NCBI GenBank assembly: GCA_003553445.1
Contig: PWEK01000004.1
Coordinates: 1-50,314, forward strand
DNA length: 50,314 bases
Direction: 5' to 3'
DNA from: Elusimicrobiota bacterium
GTDB lineage: Bacteria; CG03; SLGR01
Below, one piece after another: positions 41,382 through 49,811 of the stretch (positions within the stretch are counted from its first letter, which is position 1; each line of letters begins with the position of its first letter). The notes beneath the pieces were generated by a model. It was not told the DNA's origin. It saw only the letters and a list, made by a program, of their open reading frames with translations, and made no database searches. Both the position numbers and the translations under genes were made by a program.

Positions 41382-43145
41382 TTATTGACTCACCCTTAAT
41401 AGTTCTTCATATGTTGTTATTCCCTGTGCCACCTTTATTATCCCGTCCTGCCATAGCGTTCTCATACCGTTTTTTATGGCAAGTTTTTTAATAGGACCGG
41501 AAGAGATGTCTTCCAGCATTAATGTTCTTATATCATCGTCCATCACCAGCAGCTCATGTATGCCGCTTCTACCCTTATACCCTGTTTCGCTGCAGTACTT
41601 GCACCCTATTCCCACGCATGGGTTAATTTTACTGCTCGGCAGATCTAATTCTTCAAATTCTTTAAGAAGTTTTGAGGGGATATCATTCAGTTTTTCTTTG
41701 CATTTTGGGCATATTGTTCGCACCAGGCGTTGTGCAAGAACCGCCTCTACCGTAGATGAAATCAGGTAAGCAGGAACCTGCATTTCTGTTAAACGGGATA
41801 CAGAAGTAGGCGCATCGTTAGTGTGTATTGTGGAGAGAACAAGGTGTCCCGTGAGAGCGGCCTCCATGGCTATCTGGCCAGTTTCTCTGTCTCTTATCTC
41901 TCCTACCATTATTATGTCCGGGTCCTGTCTTAGGAAAGCCCTCATTGCTTTTGGGAATGTGAGACCTATTTCTGGGTTTATATTCAGCTGGATTACTTCT
42001 TCCAGATCATATTCAACCGGGTTTTCAGCTGTAAGAATTTTCTTGGGTGTCACATTCTTATAACGTCCCTGGGGTGTTGCCTTTGATTTTTGTATAAGGT
42101 AGTTTAGCGAAGAATAAAGAGTTGTAGATTTACCGCTTCCCGTCGGCCCCGATACTAGAATGATTCCGTAGGGTTTATCCAAAATGTCCTTATATTTTTT
42201 CAGCGTGCTTTTTAAAAATCCGAGTTTTGAAAGTTCTACGTGTATGCTCGATCTGTCGAGTATACGCATTACACAGCTTTCACCGTAAGCTGTTGGTATG
42301 GTGTTTACACGAAATTCAATAGGGCGTTTTTGAAATGTTATCTGTATTCTTCCATCCTGAGGCAAGCGCCTTTCAGTAATATCCATTGTTTGTGACATTA
42401 TCTTTATACGGGCGATTATAGCATTAGCTAAATCCTTTGTTATGTTAAAGCTTGATTTATGAAGCTGCCCGTCGATTCTGTAACGCACCAGCAGCCATCT
42501 TTCAAAGGGCTCAATATGTATATCGGAAGCGCCCCTGTTAAGCCCTTCCAGAATTATCGCGTTTACAATTTTTCTGGCCTGTTTCTCGCTGTCCTGACCT
42601 ACTTTGTCCAGCGTAATTTCCTGTCTCTCGCTGTCTTCATCTTCCGATGTCTTGATATCCGTGTCCTGGCTGGTCTCTGTAATTTTGGAGATATAATCTG
42701 AAATTTTAGTATCCTGGGAGTATATTTTTTTCATTTCCTGCTGAATATCACTGGGGAGAGCGAGAAAAGGTTTAATATTGTAATTTGTTCTAAGGTGAAT
42801 ATCTTCTATGGCGTTAAGATCCCAGGGCCTGACCATTGCGGTGTAAAGAAGTGTTTCGGTTTTTGCAAATGGAAGAACCATGTATCTTCTTGCTGTTGTT
42901 TCGGGAATAAGCCTGGTGGCTTCCTCATCCGCTTCAATTGAATCAAGGTCAACGGCTTTAACCTCCCATTTTTCGGATAAGGTTTTCAGAAATTTATGTT
43001 TTGGTATTGTTTTTGTATCAACTATAAGTTGTTCTATGGGTTTATTTAGCTGCCTTGATTTTGTTTCAAGTCGTTCGAATGTTTGGTCGTCAATCAGTTC
43101 TTCATCGATTAATATATCTTTTAGGCTTACTTTTTTCTCTACCAT
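41382..43145 (-). CDS. PilB/GspE-type secretion ATPase
   Basis: This 587-residue hexameric ATPase has a diverged MshEN-like N-terminus (about residues 6-140). The core has Walker A GPTGSGKST (333-341), an Asp box, Walker B (DPDIIMVGEIRD), the His box (LSTIHTNDA) and a tetracysteine zinc motif (CPKC ... CVGIGCKYC). It powers type IV pilus extension or type II secretion. No pilin, PilC or secretin gene is in the window, so the partner machine is elsewhere. It is the first gene of the minus-strand operon. Confidence 0.92.
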   Translation of the reverse strand: MVEKKVSLKDILIDEELIDDQTFERLETKSRQLNKPIEQLIVDTKTIPKHKFLKTLSEKWEVKAVDLDSIEADEEATRLIPETTARRYMVLPFAKTETLLYTAMVRPWDLNAIEDIHLRTNYNIKPFLALPSDIQQEMKKIYSQDTKISDYISKITETSQDTDIKTSEDEDSERQEITLDKVGQDSEKQARKIVNAIILEGLNRGASDIHIEPFERWLLVRYRIDGQLHKSSFNITKDLANAIIARIKIMSQTMDITERRLPQDGRIQITFQKRPIEFRVNTIPTAYGESCVMRILDRSSIHVELSKLGFLKSTLKKYKDILDKPYGIILVSGPTGSGKSTTLYSSLNYLIQKSKATPQGRYKNVTPKKILTAENPVEYDLEEVIQLNINPEIGLTFPKAMRAFLRQDPDIIMVGEIRDRETGQIAMEAALTGHLVLSTIHTNDAPTSVSRLTEMQVPAYLISSTVEAVLAQRLVRTICPKCKEKLNDIPSKLLKEFEELDLPSSKINPCVGIGCKYCSETGYKGRSGIHELLVMDDDIRTLMLEDISSGPIKKLAIKNGMRTLWQDGIIKVAQGITTYEELLRVSQ

Positions 43146-43154
43146 ACTTTATAG

Positions 43155-43172
43155 CCCCCTTTTGAAAGGGGG
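43155..43172 (-). promoter_or_regulatory. Hairpin sequestering a candidate ribosome-binding site of the secretion ATPase
   Basis: CCCCCTTT and AAAGGGGG (8-bp perfect arms) form a tight hairpin. In the mRNA, AAAGGGGG lies nine bases before the ATG of the ATPase. If the hairpin forms, the likely ribosome-binding purines are hidden. It could alternatively be a remnant terminator of the tRNA-Leu transcript, but no T-run follows. Confidence 0.4.
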
Positions 43173-43286
43173 TCTGTGAGGTTTATTGCATTAAAATATA
43201 ATTTCACTGAACAGGATTTAAAAATTCTATTCTCCTATATAGCCTGTTAAAAACCCTCTTCGAACGGGCTCTTCCTAACGGTTTAC

Positions 43287-43375
43287 TGGTGCCGGGAGGG
43301 GGATTCGAACCCCCACGGAACCAAAGTTCCGGCAGATTTTGAATCTGCTGCGTCTGCCAGTTTCGCCATCCCGGC
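43287..43375 (-). tRNA. tRNA-Leu (anticodon CAA)
   Basis: An 89-base tRNA with long variable arm and encoded CCA (43287-43289). The anticodon loop TTCAAAA on the minus strand places CAA at complement of 43339-43341. The acceptor is GCCGGGA / TCCCGGC. The 290 bases between it and the helicase gene (43376-43664) hold no gene I can see. Confidence 0.95.
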
Positions 43376-43664
43376 TATTCATTTTTATTATAGAGAGTAT
43401 TCCCCATAGCTAAATCAAGGGGGTTCTCCGGATTATTCCTTTACAGGTTTTCACATCAGTAGCCCCTGATCTATAGCAGAAGTCAATGCTTCCGCTTCAC
43501 AGGCCTTTACCGATTGACCCTCAGTTGAATATAAAATAGCATTTTGCGGTACAAAAATCAATATTTATTGACTGAAGAATTTTGTCTTTTTATAACTTAT
43601 ATTCATATTTCCAAAAATAAAGGCCTTATGGCGGTTATAGTATAAGATATTTGGGATTATAAGT

Positions 43665-45662
43665 TCAGTTTTTCTTGCACTCTGGTGTCATGCAGGTATA
43701 TTTTTCTTCAAGTTCCCCCAGGTCCTTAACGAATTGGCAACGGGGTAATGATTGAAGAAAATATTTGCCGTATTTTCTCGTGCTTACTCTCGGATCTAGT
43801 ACCGCTATGATACCGAAGTCATCCCTGTGCCTTATAAGCCTGCCGAACCCCTGCCTGAACTGGAGTGTGGCTGTGGGAACCTGGTAGGAAAGAAAGGGGT
43901 TATTGCCTCGTTTGCGTATTTTTTCTATTCGTGCTTCGTTTATCGGATCGTTTGGTGCGGCAAACGGCAGTTTAGTTATAATCACACACTCTAATAGCCT
44001 GCCCGGCATATCTATACCCTGCCAGAAAGTAGAAGTTCCCAGAAGCACGGAGTTGGGATTATTTTTAAAATCCTTGATCAGCTTTTCCCTGGGCTCTTCT
44101 CCATGAACAAGGAACCTTATATCGGGAAACCTGTCTGTCAGGTTAACAGCCATTTTTGAAAGCATCTGGTACGATGTAAAAAGTATAAAAGTCCTTCCTT
44201 CGGTTATTTCCAGAATCCGGGAGGATCTTTCTTCAACCTCTTTTTCATAATTGCCGAAGTCGTATGAAGGGTCAGGGATATCATGCGGGACGTACATTAG
44301 CGCCTTTTCTCTGAAGTTGTATGGCGAATGGAGCAGCGAAACTTCCGGGTTTTCAACCCCGAGACGCTCTTTTATGAAATCGAACTTTTCTTTAACTGTA
44401 AGGGTTGCAGAAGTAATTACAATAGGAGCAAACTTGTCGAATACAAGTTTTTTAAGAAGCCCGGCGGGCTCAATCGGTGTTGAATTAAAGCTGCAGTAGA
44501 GCCTGCCCTGCCTTACTTTTATGGTCAGGTAAGAAACGTAATTTTCCAGTTTAAGCTGCAGTATTGCATAAAGTTCGTCCGAAGTTGAAGAGCATCTCTT
44601 TGCGTAGGATTTAAATTCCCTTGATGCCTCTTCATCTTTTAATCTGTCCGAAACCCCGTATAGAATATCAGACAGCATACTAAGGGGCATCGACAGGGGG
44701 TTTTCAAAAAGACCGGGCTCCTCAATTTTATATGAGGATGACTTTGTTTTGTACATGTTAAAAATCTGTGTAAAAAAGTCATCTGCGGCTTTTCTGACGG
44801 CATTTACCGCCCCGATTATTTCGGTCCTGGAGTCTTTCTTTATCTGCGATCTGTACCTGCTCAATAAACACCTGGATGAATTAGATTTATGGATTCGGCT
44901 CATAAGATATTTTATCCCTGAATACGAAACCCGGAGTCCCAGCATGTTGCTTGCGACATCTTCCAGGTTCTGGGCTTCGTCAAAGACTATAGCTTCATAT
45001 TTAGGCAGTATCATTCCGCCTGAATTTATGTCATTGAAAAGAAGATGATGATTAATAATCAGTAGATTGGCTTTTGACTGTCTTTTTTTGGCTTTGTAGT
45101 AAAAACACCTCTTGAAAAATAAACATTTTTTTTCATGACACATATCCGGGTATCTGCAGATATCTGACCACAGATTTTGGGATACGGGAAAATCAAGGTT
45201 AAATTTCAATCCCTTCTTTGAGTGTTTTATCCAGCTGTTTAATTTACGAAGCTGCTCTGCCTCCTGTGGGGTTTCCAGAAGTGAGTTCTGCAGAGTTCGT
45301 TCCATCTTTCTAAGGCACAGGTAGTTTTCGCTTCCTACGCATAAAGCGGCCTTAATATCCGTCTTCAGAGCCTTCCTTAAAAGAGGGATATCTTTTTCTA
45401 TAAGCTGCTGCTGCAGTGTTTTAGTATATGTGGATATCGCCACCCTGTAGTGTTTGTTTTTCTGCGCATGCAGTATAAAAGGAATAAGGTAGGAGAAGCT
45501 TTTTCCTACTCCGCATCCAGCCTCGACCAGCAGGTGTTTTTTATATTCGATACTTTTTTGAACCATCTGCGCCATCTGAATCTGTTCTTCGCGGTATTCA
45601 TAATTAGGTATGGTTTCAGCTATACGGGAATTATTGCCAAGGTATTTTTCTAAACTCTTCAT
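43665..45662 (-). CDS. DinG/XPD-family ATP-dependent helicase
   Basis: This 665-residue superfamily 2 helicase has Walker A EAGCGVGKS (residues 47-55), a DEAQ box (AIVFDEAQNLED), the Fe-S cysteines (NYLCLRK, then CRYPDMC, KKC and KRC) and C-terminal motif VI (QFRQGFGRLIRH). Members unwind 5'-tailed DNA, R-loops or G-quadruplexes. It lies alone on the minus strand, with no repair genes beside it. Whether it is DinG or YoaA-like is unclear. Confidence 0.88.
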   Translation of the reverse strand: MKSLEKYLGNNSRIAETIPNYEYREEQIQMAQMVQKSIEYKKHLLVEAGCGVGKSFSYLIPFILHAQKNKHYRVAISTYTKTLQQQLIEKDIPLLRKALKTDIKAALCVGSENYLCLRKMERTLQNSLLETPQEAEQLRKLNSWIKHSKKGLKFNLDFPVSQNLWSDICRYPDMCHEKKCLFFKRCFYYKAKKRQSKANLLIINHHLLFNDINSGGMILPKYEAIVFDEAQNLEDVASNMLGLRVSYSGIKYLMSRIHKSNSSRCLLSRYRSQIKKDSRTEIIGAVNAVRKAADDFFTQIFNMYKTKSSSYKIEEPGLFENPLSMPLSMLSDILYGVSDRLKDEEASREFKSYAKRCSSTSDELYAILQLKLENYVSYLTIKVRQGRLYCSFNSTPIEPAGLLKKLVFDKFAPIVITSATLTVKEKFDFIKERLGVENPEVSLLHSPYNFREKALMYVPHDIPDPSYDFGNYEKEVEERSSRILEITEGRTFILFTSYQMLSKMAVNLTDRFPDIRFLVHGEEPREKLIKDFKNNPNSVLLGTSTFWQGIDMPGRLLECVIITKLPFAAPNDPINEARIEKIRKRGNNPFLSYQVPTATLQFRQGFGRLIRHRDDFGIIAVLDPRVSTRKYGKYFLQSLPRCQFVKDLGELEEKYTCMTPECKKN

Positions 45663-45746
45663 GGGTAGATAATAGGGTTTTTAAGGTCCGGTTGTCAAGA
45701 ACGTCCCTTCAATCTTGCAGTACATTACGAAAATATATCAATATAC

Positions 45747-45801
45747 TTGTAAGAATATATTTTATCTATTATAATTCAATACTATTAGTATCATTACTAA
45801 T
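45747..45801 (+). promoter_or_regulatory. Promoter with inverted repeat before the HD-GYP gene
   Basis: TTGTAA (45747-45752) and TATAAT (45770-45775) are separated by 17 bases. ATTAGTATCATTACTAAT (45784-45801), a perfect 7-bp inverted repeat with a four-base spacer, lies between the -10 and the ATG. It overlaps the predicted transcription start, a classical operator position. No Shine-Dalgarno is visible before the ATG at 45803. Confidence 0.6.
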
Positions 45802-45802
45802 T

Positions 45803-47095
45803 ATGGATAAGTTAAACGATACATTAAGCGAATTAAAAGAACAAAATCAGAATCTGCTTGAGTGGAAGCGAAAGCTTTCACTGATTCTTGAGTACTCGGG
45901 TAAAATATCGGCGGCCACGGACCTATCCGAAATATTAAAAGTAATTACGGATGAAACCAAGGATGTGCTTCAGGCCGATCGGTGTTCGGTCTTCCTTGTA
46001 GACAAAAAAAAGGACGAGCTTTTCAGCTGGGTGGCTCATGGACTGGGGAAGAGACAGATACGCTTTCCAAAGTCAACGGGCCTTGCCGGGGCCGCCGTAG
46101 TCACTGGCGAGACCATTAATGTAAAAGATGCTTACAACGATGAAAGGTTTAATCCCGAGATAGATCAAAAGACCGGTTATTTTACCAAAACGATACTATG
46201 CATTCCTATGAAAAACCGCCAGGGGGAAACAATAGGGGTATTTCAGGTTTTAAACAAACTGGACGGGGTTTTTGCCGAACAGGATGCTGAGATGTTGAGG
46301 TTGCTTGCTACTCAGGCAGCGGGAATAATTGAGAACGCTATGCTTTATGAAGAAATGAAAAAGTCCTTCAAGTCATTTATAAACACCCTTGCAGAGGCTG
46401 TGGATGCAAGGGATCCGCTCACCGCAGGCCATTCTTCAAGGGTATGTTCTTATGCAGTACTCATAGCGCAGAAGATGGGCTACAGCGAAAAGGAGATTGA
46501 GCGTCTTCAATATGCCGCGCTGCTTCATGATCTTGGTAAAATAGGAGTGAAAGAGGGGGTCCTGACCAAACCCGGCCGCCTTGACGAAAAAGAGTACTCT
46601 CATATACAGACCCACACTTCGGTTACAAGAAAAATACTTGAGCAGACCTATTTCAAGAAAGAATTCAAGGATATTCCGCTCATGGCTTCTTCTCACCATG
46701 AAAAAGTGGACGGAACAGGGTATCCGCAGAACTTAAAAGGAGAAAAGATTCCCGAGGTTTCAAGAATCATGGCCATAGCAGATGTCTTTGACGCCCTTAC
46801 TTCAAAAAGGCATTACAGGGGTCCGATGCCGCTTCAGAAGGTTTTTTCCATACTTAAAGAAGAAACAGGCAGGAAGTTTGATCCGGTTTGCATGGAGGCA
46901 TTTTTTAAGCTGGATCTTTGGGATGTTATGAAAGTCATGTTTGAAAGAGAGGAAAAACCATCCTCAGAAACAGTAAGCGCAAAACTGAAAGGGGTAACCC
47001 TGCAAGAGTTATTAAGAAAATTCCAGGATGGCGTAAAAGACGATATAATTGAAAATGTAGCTCAGTATTATTCCCGGTTGATTGATGAAGGCTAG
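45803..47095 (+). CDS. GAF-HD-GYP cyclic-di-GMP phosphodiesterase
   Basis: The ATG at 45803 gives 430 residues. A coiled N-terminus and GAF domain (ADRCSVFLVDKKKDELFSWVAHGLG ... GVFQVLNKLDGVFAEQDAEMLRLLATQAA) are followed by a canonical HD-GYP domain: AGHSSRV, LLHDLGKIGV, HTSVTRKIL, SHHEKVDGTGYP, and ADVFDALTSKRHYR. It should hydrolyse cyclic di-GMP in response to a GAF ligand. It is linked by overlap to the TPR protein gene. Confidence 0.92.
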   Translation: MDKLNDTLSELKEQNQNLLEWKRKLSLILEYSGKISAATDLSEILKVITDETKDVLQADRCSVFLVDKKKDELFSWVAHGLGKRQIRFPKSTGLAGAAVVTGETINVKDAYNDERFNPEIDQKTGYFTKTILCIPMKNRQGETIGVFQVLNKLDGVFAEQDAEMLRLLATQAAGIIENAMLYEEMKKSFKSFINTLAEAVDARDPLTAGHSSRVCSYAVLIAQKMGYSEKEIERLQYAALLHDLGKIGVKEGVLTKPGRLDEKEYSHIQTHTSVTRKILEQTYFKKEFKDIPLMASSHHEKVDGTGYPQNLKGEKIPEVSRIMAIADVFDALTSKRHYRGPMPLQKVFSILKEETGRKFDPVCMEAFFKLDLWDVMKVMFEREEKPSSETVSAKLKGVTLQELLRKFQDGVKDDIIENVAQYYSRLIDEG

Positions 47096-48539
47096 GTTAA
47101 CAGCATTTCTACTTTTTTTCTCTCTTTTAATTCCTGCTGAGTTACCTGCATTTTTAAGACAGAATGTTCAGAGTGAATTTATATATAACTATCTTATGGC
47201 CAGGATTTCCATCAATTACGACAGAGCTGAAGAAGCCCTTTTGTTCTATGAAAAGGCCTCCCGGTTAAACAGGGACAGCTGGAGCGTAAGGGAGGATCTC
47301 CTTGAAATTTATTATCTAACCGGCAATACCGGAAAAGCACTTGATATTGCTTCCCAGATGTACGGGATGAGGCCTAACGACACTGACCTTCTGAGAAGGT
47401 ATGCCGACATTCTTTACCGTGAGGGGAATAAAGAAAGGTCCGTGCAGGTCTACGAAAGACTGCTTAGATTGATTCCCGATGATATTGAAACAAGATTAAA
47501 CCTTGCTTCTATTTACAGAGAAAGAGGGCAGTATGAAAAGGCCGTATCGCTGTACATGGAGGCCCTCAGAAGAAACAGGGACTCCGCTTATGCCCGCCTC
47601 GCTTTGGCAGATGTTTATCTTGAGCTTGAAGAATATTCGACCGCGGTTGATATTTACCTGGATTCTATAAAATACGGCACTGATAAAAGAGAAATTTACA
47701 ACCACATCGCACGTATTTACAACAGCATAGGCAGGAGAAGAAGAGCCGTAAGATATTTAAAAAGAATTCTTAAAGACAACCCCAACGATCTTCGTACTCT
47801 CTATTTGCTCACTGAAGTCTATCAGCAAAAAGAAGAGTTTGAGAAAGCAAAACAGGTTCTCAGGGATATAAAAAAAAGGGGGATTGATGATTTCAGCCCC
47901 CTTCTTAACATAGGGGTCATATATACGGAAATGGATGAAATAGATGAAGCCATGAAGACATTTAAAAAGGTGACGGAAAATTATCCTACCGAGTATGCCG
48001 GCTGGTTTTTTCTGGGGATCACCTATGAAATAAAAGAGATGTGGGAAGAGTCCGGCGAGGCATTTCGGGAAGCCCTTCAAATAAGGGAAACAGACGAAGC
48101 CTATTTCCACTTGGGGGTTTCGCATGACAAACTTGAAGAAGAGGAAGAATCCTATGAAATGTTCAAGAAAGCAATAGAGTTAAATCCAGAGCATGCAAGA
48201 GCCCGAAATTACCTCGGATACAGGTGGGCGGAAAGAGGCATAAACCTCGATGAAGCTAAAGAACACATATTAAAAGCCTTGGAAAAGGAACCTCAGAATG
48301 CGGCATTTATTGATTCTCTGGGCTGGGTCTATTATCAACAGGGCCGATATGAAGAGGCCCTTGAAAAACTCAAAGAAGCAGCTTCCAAGATGGACGACCC
48401 TGTAATTTTCGATCATGTCGGAGATGCCTACTACAAGCTGAATGATAAAGAAAATGCTTTAAAGTATTATGAAAAAGCCCTGGAAATGGATCCCGAGAAA
48501 GAAGAGATAAAAGAAAAGATTAAAAAGCTGGAAAATTGA
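47085..48539 (+). CDS. Secreted TPR-repeat protein
   Basis: This protein of about 484 residues has a signal peptide (MKARLTAFLLFFSLLIPAELPA) and about a dozen tetratricopeptide repeats of the YxxALxxxPxxxxA type (ALLFYEKASRLNRD, AVSLYMEALRRNRDS, AFREALQIRE, EMFKKAIELNPEHARARNYLG, ALKYYEKALEMDPEKE). It is probably a periplasmic scaffold. Upstream of lolB-ispE in Pseudomonas a TPR protein occupies the same place. It ends four bases into the lipoprotein gene. Confidence 0.85.
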   Translation: MKARLTAFLLFFSLLIPAELPAFLRQNVQSEFIYNYLMARISINYDRAEEALLFYEKASRLNRDSWSVREDLLEIYYLTGNTGKALDIASQMYGMRPNDTDLLRRYADILYREGNKERSVQVYERLLRLIPDDIETRLNLASIYRERGQYEKAVSLYMEALRRNRDSAYARLALADVYLELEEYSTAVDIYLDSIKYGTDKREIYNHIARIYNSIGRRRRAVRYLKRILKDNPNDLRTLYLLTEVYQQKEEFEKAKQVLRDIKKRGIDDFSPLLNIGVIYTEMDEIDEAMKTFKKVTENYPTEYAGWFFLGITYEIKEMWEESGEAFREALQIRETDEAYFHLGVSHDKLEEEEESYEMFKKAIELNPEHARARNYLGYRWAERGINLDEAKEHILKALEKEPQNAAFIDSLGWVYYQQGRYEEALEKLKEAASKMDDPVIFDHVGDAYYKLNDKENALKYYEKALEMDPEKEEIKEKIKKLEN

Positions 48540-48985
48540 AATATATAATTATCCTCTTATTCTTCTTTATGTCCGGGTGCTGTTTCAGGGGACCGAGAGT
48601 TCCGGTGGATTTACAGGGAGTTATGGAGATGGAATTCGGCCATCCCGCCGTCCCGGACATAAGGGGCATGTTTACAATTGAGGCATCCCGGGAAAGATTT
48701 GTACTCTATGTACAGGACACAATGGATATCCCCAGGGGAAAAATAGTTGTCGAAGAAGGCCGCGTGGGTATGCAGGGAGTTGAACTCCCCCCTGATTTTG
48801 CCGCCCTTGCAGAGTTCTGGCCATTCATACTGGGTTCCGGAAGAGAAAGGGATGTGATTGAATCGGGGGATATGAAGATCACTTATTCCGGATGGCAGGA
48901 GCACGAAGGATATTATTTCCCCGGTCTCACAGAGATTGATACCGGAGTATATTCTTTTTCAATAAAACTATTCTATGCAGATTAA
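48536..48985 (+). CDS. LolB-like lipoprotein candidate
   Basis: This 149-residue lipoprotein has a signal ending FMSGC (Cys15 would be lipidated). The remainder could form a small LolA/LolB-like half-barrel (VDLQGVMEMEFGHP, GMFTIEASRERFVLYVQD, GKIVVEEGRVGMQG, YYFPGLTEIDTGVYSFSIKLFYAD). No clear sequence match is visible, but it lies between a TPR gene and ispE, the same place lolB holds in Pseudomonas. LolB receives lipoproteins at the outer membrane. The TTG start overlaps the upstream stop. Confidence 0.55.
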   Translation: MKYIIILLFFFMSGCCFRGPRVPVDLQGVMEMEFGHPAVPDIRGMFTIEASRERFVLYVQDTMDIPRGKIVVEEGRVGMQGVELPPDFAALAEFWPFILGSGRERDVIESGDMKITYSGWQEHEGYYFPGLTEIDTGVYSFSIKLFYAD

Positions 48986-49811
48986 AGCCCCCGCTAAAAT
49001 AAATCTGTTTCTTAATGTCGGCCCCAGAAAGGAAAAATTCCACAGTGTAAATACGATTATGGTTAAGGTTTCGCTTTATGACGAGATTGAATTATCAGAA
49101 GAAGAAAACATTCATCTTAAAGGACCAGACTGGATACCCACAGAAGAAAACCTTGCCTATAAAGCCGCCCTTCTTCTTAGAGAAGAAAGCTCCTGCAAAA
49201 AAGGCTGCAGAATAAAACTCAAAAAAAAGATACCGGCTGGAAGAGGTTTAGGCGGGGGTTCTTCAGATGCCGCTTCAGTCCTGATGGGTCTTAACGAAAT
49301 GTGGAAGCTGAAATTCCCAACGGAAAAACTAAAAAAAATAGGAGCAAAGCTCGGAAGCGACGTAAACTTTTTTCTGCAAAAAGGACCGGCCCTGGCTACA
49401 GGCAGAGGTGAAAAAATACGCCCCGTTAAATTTCCTGAAGAAAACCGGTATCATATACTGCTTATTGATCCGGGCATAAACATATCAACCAAAAACATTT
49501 ATGATAATCACGACCCCGGAAGTTTGACATTAAGGCAGGAGCTGGATAGAATTATAAAGTACTTTCAAATCGGAAACTGGGAAGAAATACTAAAAAACGA
49601 TTTGGAAAAAACGGTATTCAGAGAATACCCGGTCTTAAATGATTTGAAAAACAGAGTGGTCAACTGGGGCGGAAAACCCCTTCTTTCCGGCAGCGGCTCA
49701 GCGTTATTTGCTCTCTTTAACAAAAAAGACCTGGCAGAATCCGTATCCGGGATAATTAATAAAAGATTTAAATATAAAACCTGGATAGTAAAACCGGTAA
49801 ATGGGGTGTAG
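48975..49811 (+). CDS. ispE: 4-diphosphocytidyl-2-C-methyl-D-erythritol kinase
   Basis: This 278-residue GHMP kinase has the N-terminal KAPAKINLFLNVG, the ATP loop PAGRGLGGGSSDAAS (residues 87-101), GSDVNFFLQKGPALATGRGE and the C-terminal SGSGSALFALF. It phosphorylates CDP-methylerythritol in the non-mevalonate isoprenoid pathway. Its final codons and stop (TAG at 49809-49811) lie inside the tRNA-Gln gene, which begins at 49802. Confidence 0.96.
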   Translation: MQIKAPAKINLFLNVGPRKEKFHSVNTIMVKVSLYDEIELSEEENIHLKGPDWIPTEENLAYKAALLLREESSCKKGCRIKLKKKIPAGRGLGGGSSDAASVLMGLNEMWKLKFPTEKLKKIGAKLGSDVNFFLQKGPALATGRGEKIRPVKFPEENRYHILLIDPGINISTKNIYDNHDPGSLTLRQELDRIIKYFQIGNWEEILKNDLEKTVFREYPVLNDLKNRVVNWGGKPLLSGSGSALFALFNKKDLAESVSGIINKRFKYKTWIVKPVNGV

